DNA of 64,000 bases from Prosopocoilus inquinatus (taxonomy: Eukaryota; Arthropoda; Insecta; Coleoptera; Lucanidae). Under the pieces are notes generated by a model. The model saw nothing but the letters and a program-made list of their open reading frames with translations, was not told the origin of the DNA and made no database searches. The DNA is taken from assembly GCA_036172665.1 (NCBI GenBank), contig JAYKNF010000015.1, positions 2,108,001 through 2,172,000 of the forward strand, written 5' to 3'. The translations under genes were made by a program, and so were the position numbers. The stretch's first letter is position 1. Every line of letters begins with the position of its first letter. Positions 1-11,449 of this stretch are shown one piece after another.

Positions 1-810
1 ATGTTTCTTAAATTGTCTCATAAATTGAAAATTCAGAATGCACATAACAAGAAAAATATAATGTGAAATTAAATATAGGTTGCATAAGTTAACAAAAGAT
101 GAATTAGCACAGAATACCAATAAATGTCAATAATATTTACAATGTAAACGATTAAAGTAACATGGTGTTTCTTAATATTACAAAAAAATTACAATAATAA
201 GTACAATGTAGATCGATTTAGGAACGTGACCTAATATTTTTGAATATTGTCTTTTGACAATCAAAAATGATAATCAAATAAAATCTTTACACGATAAGGT
301 AAGTTTTGAAAATACTTTATTTATGGTACGATAAAGTAATAATGTCCTTAGACCATGAACGTTACGATAAGCTCCAACGAAAGGTTGCATACGATACGAT
401 AAATAAGTAATGTGTTGTCTTACTTGCATGCGGTACGACAAAACAAATGATGCAGTTTCTTACTCATCCTCTTGAAAGATACGTCGCAAAATTCAGAGTA
501 GCTCCGAACGGTAACGTAAAATCTGAAGTTATCTTCTCAGCCAAGCGGGATCAAAGGTGGTACCGGCATTAGCAACTTAAGTAACACCTAACGAGAAAGC
601 TTCAGGTCGTAGACAAAATATCCAGACGTGGAATAATTCGGAAGTGGAAAAACTCTACATAAATCGAAATAGAAATTAAAAAAAATAATTTCCTAATCGT
701 TCTTAAATACAAAGTATTTTACTTACGATCTACGTTTCGTATCACGTATTTCAAAGTGTATCCGTTCTGCTTACTCAAAATTAAAATTAATATATCAGAA
801 CAGACATTTT
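1..810. other. No gene seen
   Basis: AT-rich sequence with many stops in all frames. Short motifs such as acgataa recur between about 290 and 450 but do not form a regular array. I see no coding, RNA or terminal-repeat signal. Confidence 0.5.
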
Positions 811-1032
811 TTGTGTCAAAAACTTAAGGCTAAGCTTTGTGATAGTCTTGTGCTATCACGATTTAACTTTTGTGATCTAGTTTATGCGCCTTGCATTCAT
901 GTTGTTACTCAAAATAGAATTCAGTTCAGTTCAGAACGAAGCTTTACGTATAATATTGCTAAAATTTATAATGCAATTCCAATCTGTCTCAAGTCTTTAC
1001 CTATTACAAAATTCAAGCAAGAAATTTTATTA
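811..1032 (+). pseudogene. LINE ORF2 C-terminal fragment
   Basis: The translation contains KLKLC-type and SRFNFCDLVYAPC segments followed by a region like IYNAIPICLKSLP. This is the pattern of the C-terminal end of CR1/jockey-like non-LTR reverse transcriptase ORFs, downstream of the polymerase domain. The reading stops exactly where a gypsy LTR begins at 1033. The remainder of the LINE 3' end, with its ATT tail, resumes beyond the LTR element at 5516-5869, so the LINE is the older insertion. No EN or RT core is present, so this is a truncated, non-functional copy. The family is assigned by pattern memory only. Confidence 0.6.
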
Positions 1033-1204
1033 TTATAGAAATTTGAGTTTGTTTGTTATTAAACTTTGTGTTAATTGGATTAGTTATACGGCGGCTATGG
1101 ATAGAAAAAAAGTTGTTGATTATTATCTGATGACATTTGTGAGATATAAAAAATATATTTAATCCTTTGCTACTGATTTTTGAATAAAAGAGACAAATCC
1201 TACA
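1033..1204 (+). repeat. 5' LTR of gypsy element 1
   Basis: Direct repeat of 172 bp with a partner of equal length at 5344-5515 and about four mismatches. It includes an AATAAA-like signal (gaataaaagaga) near its 3' end and finishes in ctaca. The 5' end begins ttatag rather than TG, so the exact left boundary is uncertain by a few bases. Confidence 0.85.
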
Positions 1205-1208
1205 ATTT

Positions 1209-1226
1209 TGGGGGCTCGTCCGGGAT
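1209..1226 (+). other. Primer-binding site, tRNA-Pro type
   Basis: Four bases after the LTR lies TGGGGGCTCGTCCGGGAT. From established knowledge this 18-mer is complementary to the 3' end of tRNA-Pro and is the primer site of murine gammaretroviruses. Here it marks minus-strand priming of an insect gypsy-type element. Confidence 0.85.
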
Positions 1227-1691
1227 AATGGCAAAGGTTTGAGATTAAAAAGACGTTTGAAGCCGATAGAAGACGAAAGATAAAGACGTAGACGAAATAA
1301 CGAAGAAGACGATTGTGACGAAGATTGAAAGAGACGTTCGAAGCTGATAGAAGACGAAAAGAAGACGTAGACGAGATAAGGAAGAGGAGGAGAGAAGACG
1401 AAAGAGGAAGACGTAGCCGAAATTAGAACAATGACGAGTACACGACGAGTAGTTATTTGAAGATAAAAGAGGAATATTTAAGGCATTTTATTTAACAAGC
1501 AAGAATGGAAAATTTGGCGCAAATTGTTCCAGTGAAGAAGGCAATTTTGGCAGCAATGCGTTGTATAAATTAATTTTTGAAGAAGGCGGTGATGGTTCAA
1601 ATTCAAAAACTTTGTGTAGCTTTGCTGGATTTCCTTTTGATGTAACATCTCAGGAATATCAGGAAAACTGAACTATTCTACTAGATTATCA
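1227..1691 (+). other. Purine-rich leader of gypsy element 1
   Basis: The leader between primer site and gag is rich in repeated gaagacg and gtagacga motifs (about 1255-1430). No long ORF is present. An ATG at 1505 opens a short reading that soon stops, so the true gag start may be decayed; the open reading resumes at 1692. Confidence 0.5.
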
Positions 1692-3488
1692 TTGGGTGAT
1701 TTAGTTTCCATGTGTAATATATTGGGTCCTGATTATGTCGGTACGAAGGAACAGTTAAGAAAGAAAATCGTTGCCGCGTTGACAAATATTAATGTACTGG
1801 TTGTTCAAGATGACGACAATGATGATACAAATATGGAAACTCAAGACAGTCAAGACACTGAAGCAGTTAGTGAAGATGGTGGACGTACTGACGCAAACAC
1901 CGTACGTCAAAACATAAAATTCGCACTTAGTTTTAAAGATATCGAATATTCTATAAGATCTTTCAGTGGGGACAATTCATATTCCGTTGAAAAATGGATA
2001 TCAGATTTTGAAGACACGGCAGCTTTATTTGAGTGGAATGATTTGCAAAAACTAATTTTTGCGAAAAAATCGTTAACAGGACTCGCAAAATTATTCGTAC
2101 AGGGTGAAGGTATCATCAAAGATTGGAAAACATTGAAGACTATTTTACGGAAAGAATTTTCGTCCCGATTGAACAGTGTTGACTTGCATCGTATGTTTGC
2201 AGCTCGCAAGATGAAGAAGGATGAGTCTGTCCAAGAATATTATTTCATTATGAAGGAGATGGCTACTAAAGGTTCAATCGACGAAGAGAGTGTTATCCAG
2301 TATGTTATAGATGGTATTCCAGATGAAATTGCGAACAAAGCCAACCTGTTTGGAGCTAAAAATTTTAATGACTTCAAAGAACGATTGAAGGTCTACGAAA
2401 AAATGAACGAGCTAAGAAGCAACAAATTGGGCAAAGGAAAAGTTGACTCATCCAGAGCCACTGCAACTTCTCCAACATCCAACATCCCTGAGCACGGATC
2501 ACCAAAGAAGAACACATCCAGAACTATCAAAAAGGACGAGAGGTGTTTCAACTATGGTGGTATGTTAGGTCATCGTTCAAAAGATTGTAAATACATAAAG
2601 CTAGGTAAGAAATGTTTTAAATGCGGTATTTTTGGACATGAAGCGAGATTTTGTGATAAACAAAGTCTAGATAAATCTGTGTCTAACATAATAGATTTAA
2701 ACTATGCCAATAAAATGTACAAAGAAGTCGTTATCGAAAAATTAACACTAAATGCTTTAGTAGATACTGGTAGTAATCTGTCGTTGTTGCGTGAAGATGT
2801 TTATAATTTGATTACTGACTTAAAATTAAATGGTCCAAAAGTATCGTTGACCGGTTTTGGAAATGGAGAAATACAGACGCTAGGTTGTTTTCAAATAAAT
2901 ATTAAGATTGACGACAACGATTATTTTATAACACTTCATGTTGTACCTAGACATGCGATGAAAATGAAAATGATAATAGGTTGCGATTTCTGTATGATGG
3001 CCGAGATAAACATAACTAAAGACGGAGTTTCAATAAAGAAACTAGAATCTCAATCTCCTTTCCATATTATGCAAACGAATGTATGGTCGAATAGATCAAG
3101 TATAAATACGACTGATGAAAATATGCGTAAAAAAATAGAAAATTTGATTAGTTCGTATGTACCCAATAAATGTAAGTCGACTGATATAGAATTACGAATT
3201 AGTTTAAAAGATGATAAACCAATTTATCAAAGACCTCGTAGATTTTCTGAACCAGAGAGATTGATCGTAGAAAAACAGGTAAATGAATGGTTAGAAAGCG
3301 GAGTGATTGAATCGTGTGCTTCTGATTTTGCAAGTCCAGTAGTTGTAGTTAAAAAGAAAGATGGTACTCCTCGTTTGTGCATAGATTATCGAAAACTAAA
3401 TAAACAGATCATTAAAGACAGATATCCATTGCCTCTTATTGAGCAACAAATTGACAAATTAAAAAAAAATTTTAATGAGACGTGTTGA
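1692..3488 (+). pseudogene. gag, protease and N-terminal RT of gypsy element 1
   Basis: The 598-residue reading begins with a gag-like region containing an acidic linker. It then has two nucleocapsid knuckles near residues 285-325. The first is damaged (second Cys replaced by Tyr); the second is a normal CX2CX4HX4C. An aspartic protease follows with the active-site DTGS in [12 protein letters not shown]. The start of the reverse transcriptase is recognisable ([27 protein letters not shown] region and the DYRKLN motif). The reading then ends in KKNFNE, just before the palm. The normal sequence holding FSTLDL and the Y-x-D-D box is absent, so the RT is dead. Gag and pol appear fused in one frame here. 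Confidence 0.8.
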
Positions 3489-3994
3489 ATTTCTTGGTCA
3501 GATTATAGAGAAAGGCAACGTTTATCCTTCACGTGAAAAGATATGTGCGATGTTAAACTTTCCACAACCTAAGAACGTAAAAGATGTACAAAGTTTTTTT
3601 AGGACTAAGCGGATATTTTCGAAAATTTATACCAAATTATGCCATCATTGCGAGGCCTCTGAGTGATCTTTTGAGAAAAGATAAAATATTCGAATTTGGT
3701 ATAAAGGAAAAAATTGCTTTTAACACTTTAAAGGAGATTTTAACACGTAATGTTAATGCCTCTCAAGATGGATATGCGGCTGTTTTATTACAGAAATGTG
3801 AAGATGATAAGTTACATCCAATACATTTTATGAGTCGTAAAACTAATGCAACACAACGTTTATATAAAAGTTATGAATTAGAGGTATTGGCTATAATTGA
3901 GGCTTTAAGGAAGTTTCGTAATTATTTATTGGGGCTACATTTTAAAATTGTCACTGACTGTTCTGCTTTCAAACAATGGCTAAGCAAGAGTTAA
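3475..3994 (+). pseudogene. RT thumb/connection and RNase H remnants of gypsy element 1
   Basis: Beginning at 3475 the frame resumes at VEFLGQII, the RT segment that normally follows the catalytic YxDD box by about 40 residues, so the palm is deleted. A T-run at about 3594-3600 shifts the frame, after which GLSGYFRKFIPNYA and RPLSDLL continue. RNase H is recognisable by DGYAAVLLQK, the YELEVLAIIEALRKFR motif and VTDCSAF. The stretch between EILT and DASQDGY is shortened, removing the first catalytic region. A further frame change near 3980 separates this part from the integrase reading. All of this is decay of one pol gene. Confidence 0.75.
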
Positions 3995-5326
3995 TACCAA
4001 AAATAGCAAGTTGGGCACTGATGCTTGAAGATTTTGATTATACCATTGAGCACCGTCAGGGCTCAAAAATGCAACATGTAGATGCTTTAAGTAGACATCC
4101 AGTTTGGACAATACAAGAAGATGACTTAGTGTTGAGAATTAAGAGAGCACAAGAAGAAGAAGAAACATTACGAGTGATAAAAGAAGTATTAAAAGTTAAA
4201 TCTTATGAAGATTATCTTGTACGAAATGACGTGCTTTACGAGAATGTTAACGGAGCAGAATTGCTAGTAGTCCCGAAAGTGATGGAAAATGAATTGATAG
4301 AAGCAATTCATAAGAAAGGACATTTCGCTGTTAAAAGAGTTGAAGACGAAATCATTAGAGATTATTTTATTAAAAATATTGGTAAAAAAATTCAAAGATA
4401 TATCTCTAATTGCATTCCGTGTATATTGGCGACAAAGAAGTTGGGTAAACAAGAGGATTTCTTAACTCCTTTGCCAAAATTGGATGTGCCACTTCATACT
4501 TATCACATCGATCATCTTGGTCCTTTAGAATCGACACATAAGAATTATAATTTCATTTTTGTCGTAACCGATTCATTTACTAAGTTTGTGTGGCTTTATC
4601 CAACTAAATCAACAAAAAGTAGTGAAGTAATTTCAAAGTTAGAGATTCAAAAACGTAGCTTTGGTAATCCTACGAGAATTATTTCTGACAGAGCAACAGC
4701 ATTCTCTTCTACAGATTTTCAAAACTATTGCAATGACGAAGGAATTGAGCACCACATGATTACGACTGGGTTACCTCGAGCTAATGGACAGGTTGAAAGA
4801 TTGAACCCTACTATTATATCAACTTTAAGTAAATGTGCAATAGACGATCCGTGCAAATGGTATCTTCACGTTGATAAATTACAGCGAGTTTTAAATTCCA
4901 CCTATCATAGAAGCATAGACACTACTCCTTTCCAGCTGCTTACTGGAGTAAAAATGAAACAAAAGGAAGATCTAAAAGTTGTTGAATTGTTAGAGCAAGA
5001 ATTTCGACAAAATTTTGAGATGGAGCGAAATGATTTACGACAAAATGCAAAAAGGTGTATACTTGAGATTCAAAATGAAAATCGTAAGACATAATTTGAG
5101 GCGTCGAAAAGCTTTTAAATATCAAGTTGGTGATCTTGTTGCAATTAAAAGAACACAAATCGGACCAGGTCGTAAATTGAAACCCAAATTTTACGGACCT
5201 TACAAAGTAGACAAAGTAAAACAAAATGATACATATGATGTCAGCCGTCTATTACCAGGTAGTGGTCCAGCATCAACTTGTACTTGCGCGGAGTATTTAA
5301 AACCGTGGATCATCCGAGTCGGATGA
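3976..5326 (+). pseudogene. Integrase of gypsy element 1
   Basis: The reading from 3976 (to 5094) contains the HRQGSKMQHVDALSR linker typical of the RNase H-integrase junction. It continues with an HHCC zinc-binding region (HKKGH, then CIPC) and the catalytic core. The three acidic residues are in YHIDHLGPL, ISDRATAFSS and NGQVERLN. A one-base frame change near 5090 places the C-terminal domain in another frame (5015-5326), where GDLVAIKRTQ and KFYGPYKV match the usual beta-barrel tail. The integrase catalytic triad itself looks intact; only the tail is displaced. The purine-rich stretch before 5344 is weak as a polypurine tract. Confidence 0.8.
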
Positions 5327-5343
5327 TCAGCAGGATGGCCGAG

Positions 5344-5515
5344 TTATAGAAATTTGAGTTTGTTTGATATTAAACTTTGTGTTAATTGGATTAGTTATAC
5401 GGCGGCTCTGGATAAAAAAAAAGTTGTTGATTATTATCTGATGACATTTGTGAGATATAAAAAATATATTTAATCCTTTGCTACTGATTTTTGAATAAAA
5501 GAGAAAAATCCTACA
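5344..5515 (+). repeat. 3' LTR of gypsy element 1
   Basis: Partner of the 1033-1204 LTR, same length, about four substitutions. It is followed by ttatta, matching the six bases before the 5' LTR. Confidence 0.85.
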
Positions 5516-5869
5516 TTATTAAATCAATAACTAATATCTAATATCTGTTTTTATTAAAAATACTATTATGCGTGTGTGCCGGTAGTCATTAGAGTACATT
5601 TTCTGTGCGTTCACTGATCATTACTGATTTTAACGAAAATTGTAATCAGCTTTGTTGCGAAATAATATTTATTTCTGTTTATCCGGTGTTCTTTATTACT
5701 AGCTCAGTAAGTACTTTATTTTGACATTACGGGTTGAGTGTAAGAACAGGGATACCTTAGGTATCATAGCCTGAACTCCGCCCGTGGATTGTTTTATTAT
5801 TTTCCCATGTTTGTTTTCGATTTTGATTTGTATAGTGGAAAATAAAGACATTATTATTATTATTATTAT
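5516..5869 (+). mobile_element. LINE 3' end with ATT tail
   Basis: Non-coding sequence continuing the LINE fragment interrupted at 1033. It ends with an AATAAA signal at about 5841 directly followed by a (TTA)n run at 5851-5869, the usual 3' terminus of CR1/jockey/I-type elements with microsatellite tails. The LINE was evidently present before the LTR element landed in it. Confidence 0.6.
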
Positions 5870-6409
5870 CTTTGAGCCAGTTTTTCCAAATCAAGTACGG
5901 AACGGAACACGTGGTGAAACGACCTTGGCAAAAAATACTCTACGGCAAAGCAGACGGACGATAATAAACCGACACAAAGTAGGATAAAAACTTAATCCAA
6001 CGGTGAATTACTGCCCAAAATTGCGCAGGGCGGATGCAGAATGTCACCGGAGTGACGTCATTTCCGTATATGACATCGATAAATAAATTAATCGACATTA
6101 CTAATTAGTAATTTCCGAAAATTAGAGCAAAAGAAGATTCCTAACTAAGAACTGAAACAAAAATTGCGAGAAATAGGGGCGTTAAGAGTCATAATAACGA
6201 TATAAATTAAAGAACGAAATGTTGTTTGTTTGAAGTTTACAACCAAAATCACAGAAAAATACGAAACGTGGCAAAAAGAATATAAAGGAACGACAACAAG
6301 AAATGTGACCGTTACAACATCAGCACCATTTAATCCTTAATCAAATCTGCTGAAAATGCTATAAAAACAGGAAAAATAAAATAAAAATGCTGTAAAAACA
6401 GGAAAATCA
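5870..6409. other. No gene seen
   Basis: Non-coding; contains a short A-rich direct repetition near 6360-6405 (aaaacaggaaaa). Probably the decayed internal part of the gypsy fragment that follows. Confidence 0.4.
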
Positions 6410-6950
6410 ATAAGTTTGAATATTCAAACTTCGCTGAATAATTTCCTTTTTGATTATAGGAATGCACCTCATGCAACGACGGAGGTTGCTCCCGTAACAC
6501 TTATGTTCGGGCGCAACATACGAACGAAATTCGATTTATTAAGAACTAATCCATCCGTTAAAAAAGGAATTGAGGATCAACAAAAGAAACAAAAGATTCC
6601 TTTCGGTGAAAGGGAGCGATCTTAAAAATTTAAAATTGGAGAAAGAGTTATTGTACGGATTACCGCAATCCTAATAAACCGACCTGGATGCCAGGTATTG
6701 TAAAAAAAGTAATTGGTAAATGTACGTTTATTGTAACAATTCCTAAATTAAATCGTGATTGGAAAAGGCATACGAACCAAATTTTAAGATCAAATATTCA
6801 CGGGTAATTAACAATTACCTCAGAAATAGATTTGAATAGAAATTGTTGCAACGGTTGCTGAAAACGATGACAATAACGATCTTGCAATTGTACAGGGTAG
6901 ACCAAAAAGAAAAATCAAACCTCCCGAGAGATATGCTCCTAATATGTAAT
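6410..6950 (+). pseudogene. gypsy integrase C-terminal remnant
   Basis: The reading at 6416-6625 contains FLFDYRNAPHATTEVAP and LMFGRNIRTKFDLLR, a conserved stretch of Ty3/gypsy integrases after the catalytic core. After a stop the similarity continues in other frames (GERVIVR, MPGIVKKVIGKCTFIV, DWKRHTNQILR), then to a basic tail near 6900-6945 (RPKRKIKPPERYAPN). At least three frame breaks are present. It lies directly upstream of a candidate 3' LTR, so this is the 3' end of an element otherwise lost. Confidence 0.75.
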
Positions 6951-7031
6951 AGGTATATTACGTTGTTATTTACTATTTTCGGAAAATGTATTTAGTTAAG
7001 ATGTGCTTTCGTTTTTTTTTGTCGGGCAAAA

Positions 7032-7315
7032 TGTTGTAGTGTATTCAAAAATACGTATCCTGTCCTGGCCACTTTTTTTATTAGGATCGGCCAGGTTGAA
7101 TGCGATCGATGTGCTTTTATTGAGTTGGTTATTAATTGTCGCTTGCGCGAAACGGGAAGTATTAATTTCATTTCATTATACTCTTGAAACTAAAAGTATC
7201 TTAATTATTTGTTGTCCCTTATGCCGCTGTCTGGACACAATAGAATGTAAACAATTAATAAAATAGTTCGATTGAGAGCTAGCGAAGTTATTCAATCACT
7301 TATATATTTTGAACA
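7032..7315 (+). repeat. Candidate 3' LTR
   Basis: Follows the gypsy integrase remnant and starts tgttgtagtg after a T-rich, purine-poor junction. It contains an AATAAA at about 7257 and ends gaaca, giving TG...CA ends. There is no second copy in the window, so the boundaries are inferred from position and end motifs only. Confidence 0.4.
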
Positions 7316-7920
7316 TAGATTATTGTGTGTACAGGCAATCTAATTTATTAAAATTTTTAATTATATCATACTCCAATTCTTGCTTTCCATTTTTACAATA
7401 GGAATAATTTCTGCTCTTGCAATATTTATTCTGCAGTTATTGGTGCGCTAATTAAAAAAGTAATTTCACGCATTTTCAACGCAGTTACAAAACTAGCGTA
7501 CGAAGATGTTTAATTACTTCAGCAAAAATCTAACGAAGATTAGGTACTCGTTTTTAACATAATTGTTATTGTCTATTACAAAGAGGTGCGCAATCAAACG
7601 TTTTTACTTATTGCACGTTGAAAATACAAATAAACATGCCGATGTCCGCAACTAGGATTCATATACAATAAGACCTTGACCGAGTTCTTCTAAATGTAAA
7701 TAAAAAGTTTTATTGCAGTATATTGCTTTTATCGGAATAAATTGCTGAAACAAGTCGTAAACCAAGCAGAGGTTTTAAAACAAAGGGACTGCGCTCGCTT
7801 GTGATAAGACAGATTTTCATTTTTGGGCAAAAAATTTCAGATTCTTATGAAACGAGGAACTTACAGTTTCATTTACACAGAGGTTTTGAGACACGCTGTA
7901 TAATACGCTACTACGCTACT
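7316..7920. other. No gene seen
   Basis: AT-rich, no reading frame or repeat signal that I can identify. Confidence 0.4.
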
Positions 7921-7924
7921 GTTA

Positions 7925-8995
7925 ACCCGTATTTAATTGTGTGTTCTTACAAAGAATAACCAAAAGCGAAAAATACGTGAACTGTTATACGAGTTTAAGA
8001 AGGAACGCATGGCTGCACAAGTGGCTTAGAATATCTATGAAGATGAAGACAAAAGTCTCTTAATGGAAGACATGCCTAACGTGAATTTATAAAATTTAGA
8101 AATGGCGGTATTACTCTTCGAAGGAGTCGTACTTCGGGTTGCCCTTTAAAGGTTAACCAAGATTTTTTACAATTTATTAAAGAAAATCCGGTTACTGCAC
8201 CATATCGATTATCAGTCCAGATGGGTGCAATCAATTCAACTATTTGGTGCCGCTTAAGAAGTCGTAGTGCGATTATAAACGTTCTACAAAAATTTCACCT
8301 AACTTAAATGAATCGCAACGTAAACACTTTAAACATTTATACAAAATTACTCCAAAATTCCCGCGATAATCGTTTTCTGTGACAAATCATGATTTATCAA
8401 GAAATATGGATTTTTTTAAGAATTCCTACTGGTATAGACAGTGGCTTAATCCTCGACAAGTGTCAGTTTCAGTCGTTAACAAAGATCGTTTTGGGAGATG
8501 CTCAGTGTTTGGTCGAATATCTTTGGTCGAGTATCTTTGTTAATGCTGAAGTCTATTGTGCTCAACTTACCAAAATACAGGAAATTTTACGTTTAGGGTA
8601 GTCTGCATCAGTAAATACAAATCACGTGATCCACCACCAGGATAATGCAAAATCCCATAATACAATTAAGTCTCGATAAAAACTGATGAAGCTTAGATGC
8701 ACGCTTCTTCCTCTTTCTGTATATAGTCCGGATATTGCTGCTTCGGAATACAATACGTTTTGTTCGATGAAACATTTCCTTAAAGCAAAAACTTTAATGA
8801 ATATCGCCAAGTCGATACGGCATATCAGGAATTTCTTGACTCTAGTGAAGTTGGCTGGTATCTTCGAGGAATACAAATGCTGGCAGAATGATGACAAAGG
8901 ATCACTAATGAAAATGACAATATATATGAGAATATATTTCGTGTAATACAAGCATACTAAATTAAAAAAACAATGGTACATTTTTTTCTGAACAA
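7925..8995 (+). pseudogene. Degraded mariner transposase
   Basis: Short readings in shifting frames follow the order of a mariner transposase. The N-terminal helix-turn-helix region has REL.YEFKKERMAAQVA. The linker has GDTTL-like and TSGCPLKV, then PVTAPYRLSVQMGA. The catalytic region has the QWLNP motif, and further on AQLTKIQEILRL, then YSPDIAASEYN, the position of the third acidic residue. Near the C terminus are WYLRGIQMLAE and, past the ORF, a terminus-like stretch ending gaacaacctaata at about 8980-9002. Many stops and indels show an old, dead copy. I could not find the opposite inverted terminus near 7.8-7.9 kb. Confidence 0.8.
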
Positions 8996-9069
8996 CCTAA
9001 TACCATAAAATTGGGCAGGAAAAGTCCTGAAACTTTTCTTAAGCTACTTCGTGAAATTTCAAATATAAA

Positions 9070-9912
9070 AATTAGCTGTTGTAATAAATAACAGCCGAGG
9101 ACAACTTATATATAATATATGCGGCATATGTAAATAAAAAAATACAGATAATAGATATATTATAAATAAATAAATTTCGGTTTTTAAAATGAAATTGAAA
9201 TTACAGTCAGAAATTAATTTAAAAAACCTCAGTTTGTTAAATTTTCATAGCACACTATTCAGGAATAATACTGAATAGTGAAAAAATTGATTTGTCACAG
9301 AGAAAATCATGAATAGAAAGAGAAAGGTAAGAGAGGAGTTAGGGAATGCTGACAGAGTTCGAAAGAACATTTAATTCTGTTTCTTATGGTATAAAAATAT
9401 ACTAGATGTTCTATTTAAAAAAACATGGCTTTTCGACAGTTGAAATTAGTTCGAATAGAACTTTTCAACCAGTCCGTAATCATTCAGTAACTTGTGAAAA
9501 ATTAGGTATGACTTGAAAGCCTACAATAATAGCCTACTGTAAGCTGGAAATTGAAATAATGGCTTTTATTACACAAAGATGGCAGTATCATGAGCAAGGT
9601 ACTGCAACTTAGAACTTCTTTTAAAAAATTGAAATATCTCTAAAACCGATAATTTTTCTTGTATCACACGTTGCACAAAATATTTTTAGAATCTTATGAA
9701 TATTTAAAAAATTCAATGAAAAGTGGGATATTCCATTTAAAATAAGAAAGTTGACAGCAACTTCCAGTACAAGCGGAAGAGCTCGAAAGTTGGAAATATT
9801 GTATACATCATTATCTCTAACTTATAAATGCAAAATATGAAATAGAAATTTAAAGGGAAAGTCCGTAAACTTTGAATGAATGGGTTACCTGAATCTCTCC
9901 GTATAATCGAAC
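9070..9912 (+). repeat. Unclassified repeat family A, copy 1
   Basis: Closely resembles 11450-12373 in the same orientation and 10565-11262 in inverse orientation. Shared landmarks in order are agccgaggacaact, atgcggcatatgtaaa, a long AT-rich block, gttcgaaagaacatttaatt, tttcaacca, a palindrome-like acttcc...ggaag segment, and the terminus cctgaatctc. No coding capacity. Probably a non-autonomous transposon; class unknown. Confidence 0.7.
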
Positions 9913-9949
9913 TAAAAATTAAGTGAAGTTTTCGATTCATTTAATATTG

Positions 9950-10560
9950 ATATTCCATGATTAACCGAGCTTGAGCAGTATTGTTTAAACAGAAATTTAA
10001 AGGTTTTGTGTATGCACACGGCCTGTAATTGCCCCCATTAAATGCCCGATCAAGTCGAATTTATTATTCATCTAAGGCGATCGTTTCCGAGCAAGCGAAT
10101 CGTGAATTTTTTATTAGTTTATCAATTTTCTGTTAACTGGTTAATGAAATTGAGTCCGGCTGGTAACCATTTCAAATGATATTGAAGTATCTTAAATTAG
10201 GAAACTTTCGGGATCTCTCCTGTTCGATTTTATCAGAAAAGTAAATGATTATCAAATTTTTGGCATTTTCAATTGTTCTCGAGTTTTTTTTTTAATGGAA
10301 CGTTTGTTTTTTATCATCGCATCGTATTCAGGATATCAAATTAATTATATATCTCAAATATTATCCCCCAAAGCCTACTATTTTATAAATGATTTATTAT
10401 ATAAATCTTGGTGTTCATGGTAAATGGTTACAATTTTATTTGAAATTTCGCGAGGTAGTTTAAATTAGAAAACTTTCAGGATGTTTCCTGTTCTATTTTA
10501 TTTTATAACAACATCAGAAAAACAAATGATAATTTATAATATTGTTAAAAGCGTGAAGAG
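9950..10560. repeat. Spacer with two divergent direct repeats
   Basis: Two segments, about 10180-10260 and 10445-10535, share taaattag.aaactttc.ggat and tcctgttc.attttat followed by atcagaaaa. They are diverged copies about 265 bp apart. No gene is visible. Confidence 0.5.
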
Positions 10561-10564
10561 TTTA

Positions 10565-11262
10565 AAATGTCACTATACAGGGAGATTCAGGCAACCCTTT
10601 CGTTAAAAGTTTACGGACTTCTCCTTTGAATTTCTATTTCATACTTTGCAGTTATAAGTTAACACTATGGTTCTATCAAAATATAATATTTTCAAATTTC
10701 GGACACTTCCGCTTATACCGTAAGTTACTGTCAACTTTCTTATTTTGAATGGAATACCCCAATTTTTAATGCTTATTTGAAATCTTCATAAAATTCTAAA
10801 AATATTTTGTGCAATATATCATACAAGAAAAATTAACTGTTTCCGAGATATTTTCATTCTTCTAAATTAACTCAGACTTGCAGAACCTTGGTTATGATAC
10901 TGCCATGTTTGTGCATCAAAAACCACGATGCCCATTTTTGGCCTGTGGTAGGCTATAGTAACATTTTCTCAGATCATGTCCAGTTTTGCACTTGATTGCT
11001 TACAGGCTGGTTGAAAAGTAACTTCTATTCGAACTAATTTCAAAATTTGAAAAGTCATGTTTTTTAAATGGAACGCCTAGTATATTTTTATACCATGTGA
11101 CTCAGGATTAAATGTTCTTTCGTCCTGTATTAGCATTCCCTATACCTATCTCTTATGGTTCACTCGTTATCGATGATTTCTTTTTAGCACGTAATTTTTT
11201 TCCACTTTTCAGTATTATTTTTAAATAGTGGGCTATGAAAACTAGAGAAATTATAATTTTTG
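10565..11262 (-). repeat. Unclassified repeat family A, copy 2 (inverted)
   Basis: Starts with the family terminus in reverse (atacagggagattcaggcaa) and runs through the same landmarks as the neighbouring copies on the opposite strand. It is more diverged than copies 1 and 3. Confidence 0.7.
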
Positions 11263-11449
11263 AAATCATCCGTTTAGTAGGAATAAAAAAAAAACAATTT
11301 AATCGCTACGAAGAACCAAAAAATAAATAATCAAACACAGACATATTAAATGTATTTGATGATAAAAAAAATCGACAATTCAAGAAGTTAATAAAAAAAA
11401 GTTGTTATATCGAGAAAAATGCGTTATTATTTAGATACGGTAGAAAATT

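Larger units (their letters stand above)
1033..5515 (+). mobile_element. Ty3/gypsy-type LTR retrotransposon (defective)
   Basis: Two direct repeats of 172 bp (1033-1204 and 5344-5515) bracket a primer-binding site, gag, protease, RT fragments, RNase H fragments and integrase in the order PR-RT-RH-IN, the Ty3/gypsy order. A candidate target duplication, ttatta, lies at 1027-1032 and 5516-5521, although the context is AT-rich. The LTRs differ at about four positions, so the insertion is fairly recent, yet the coding region has lost the RT catalytic core and carries several frame changes. It sits inside an older LINE fragment. Lack of the polymerase core means the copy could only move with proteins supplied in trans. 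Confidence 0.85.
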
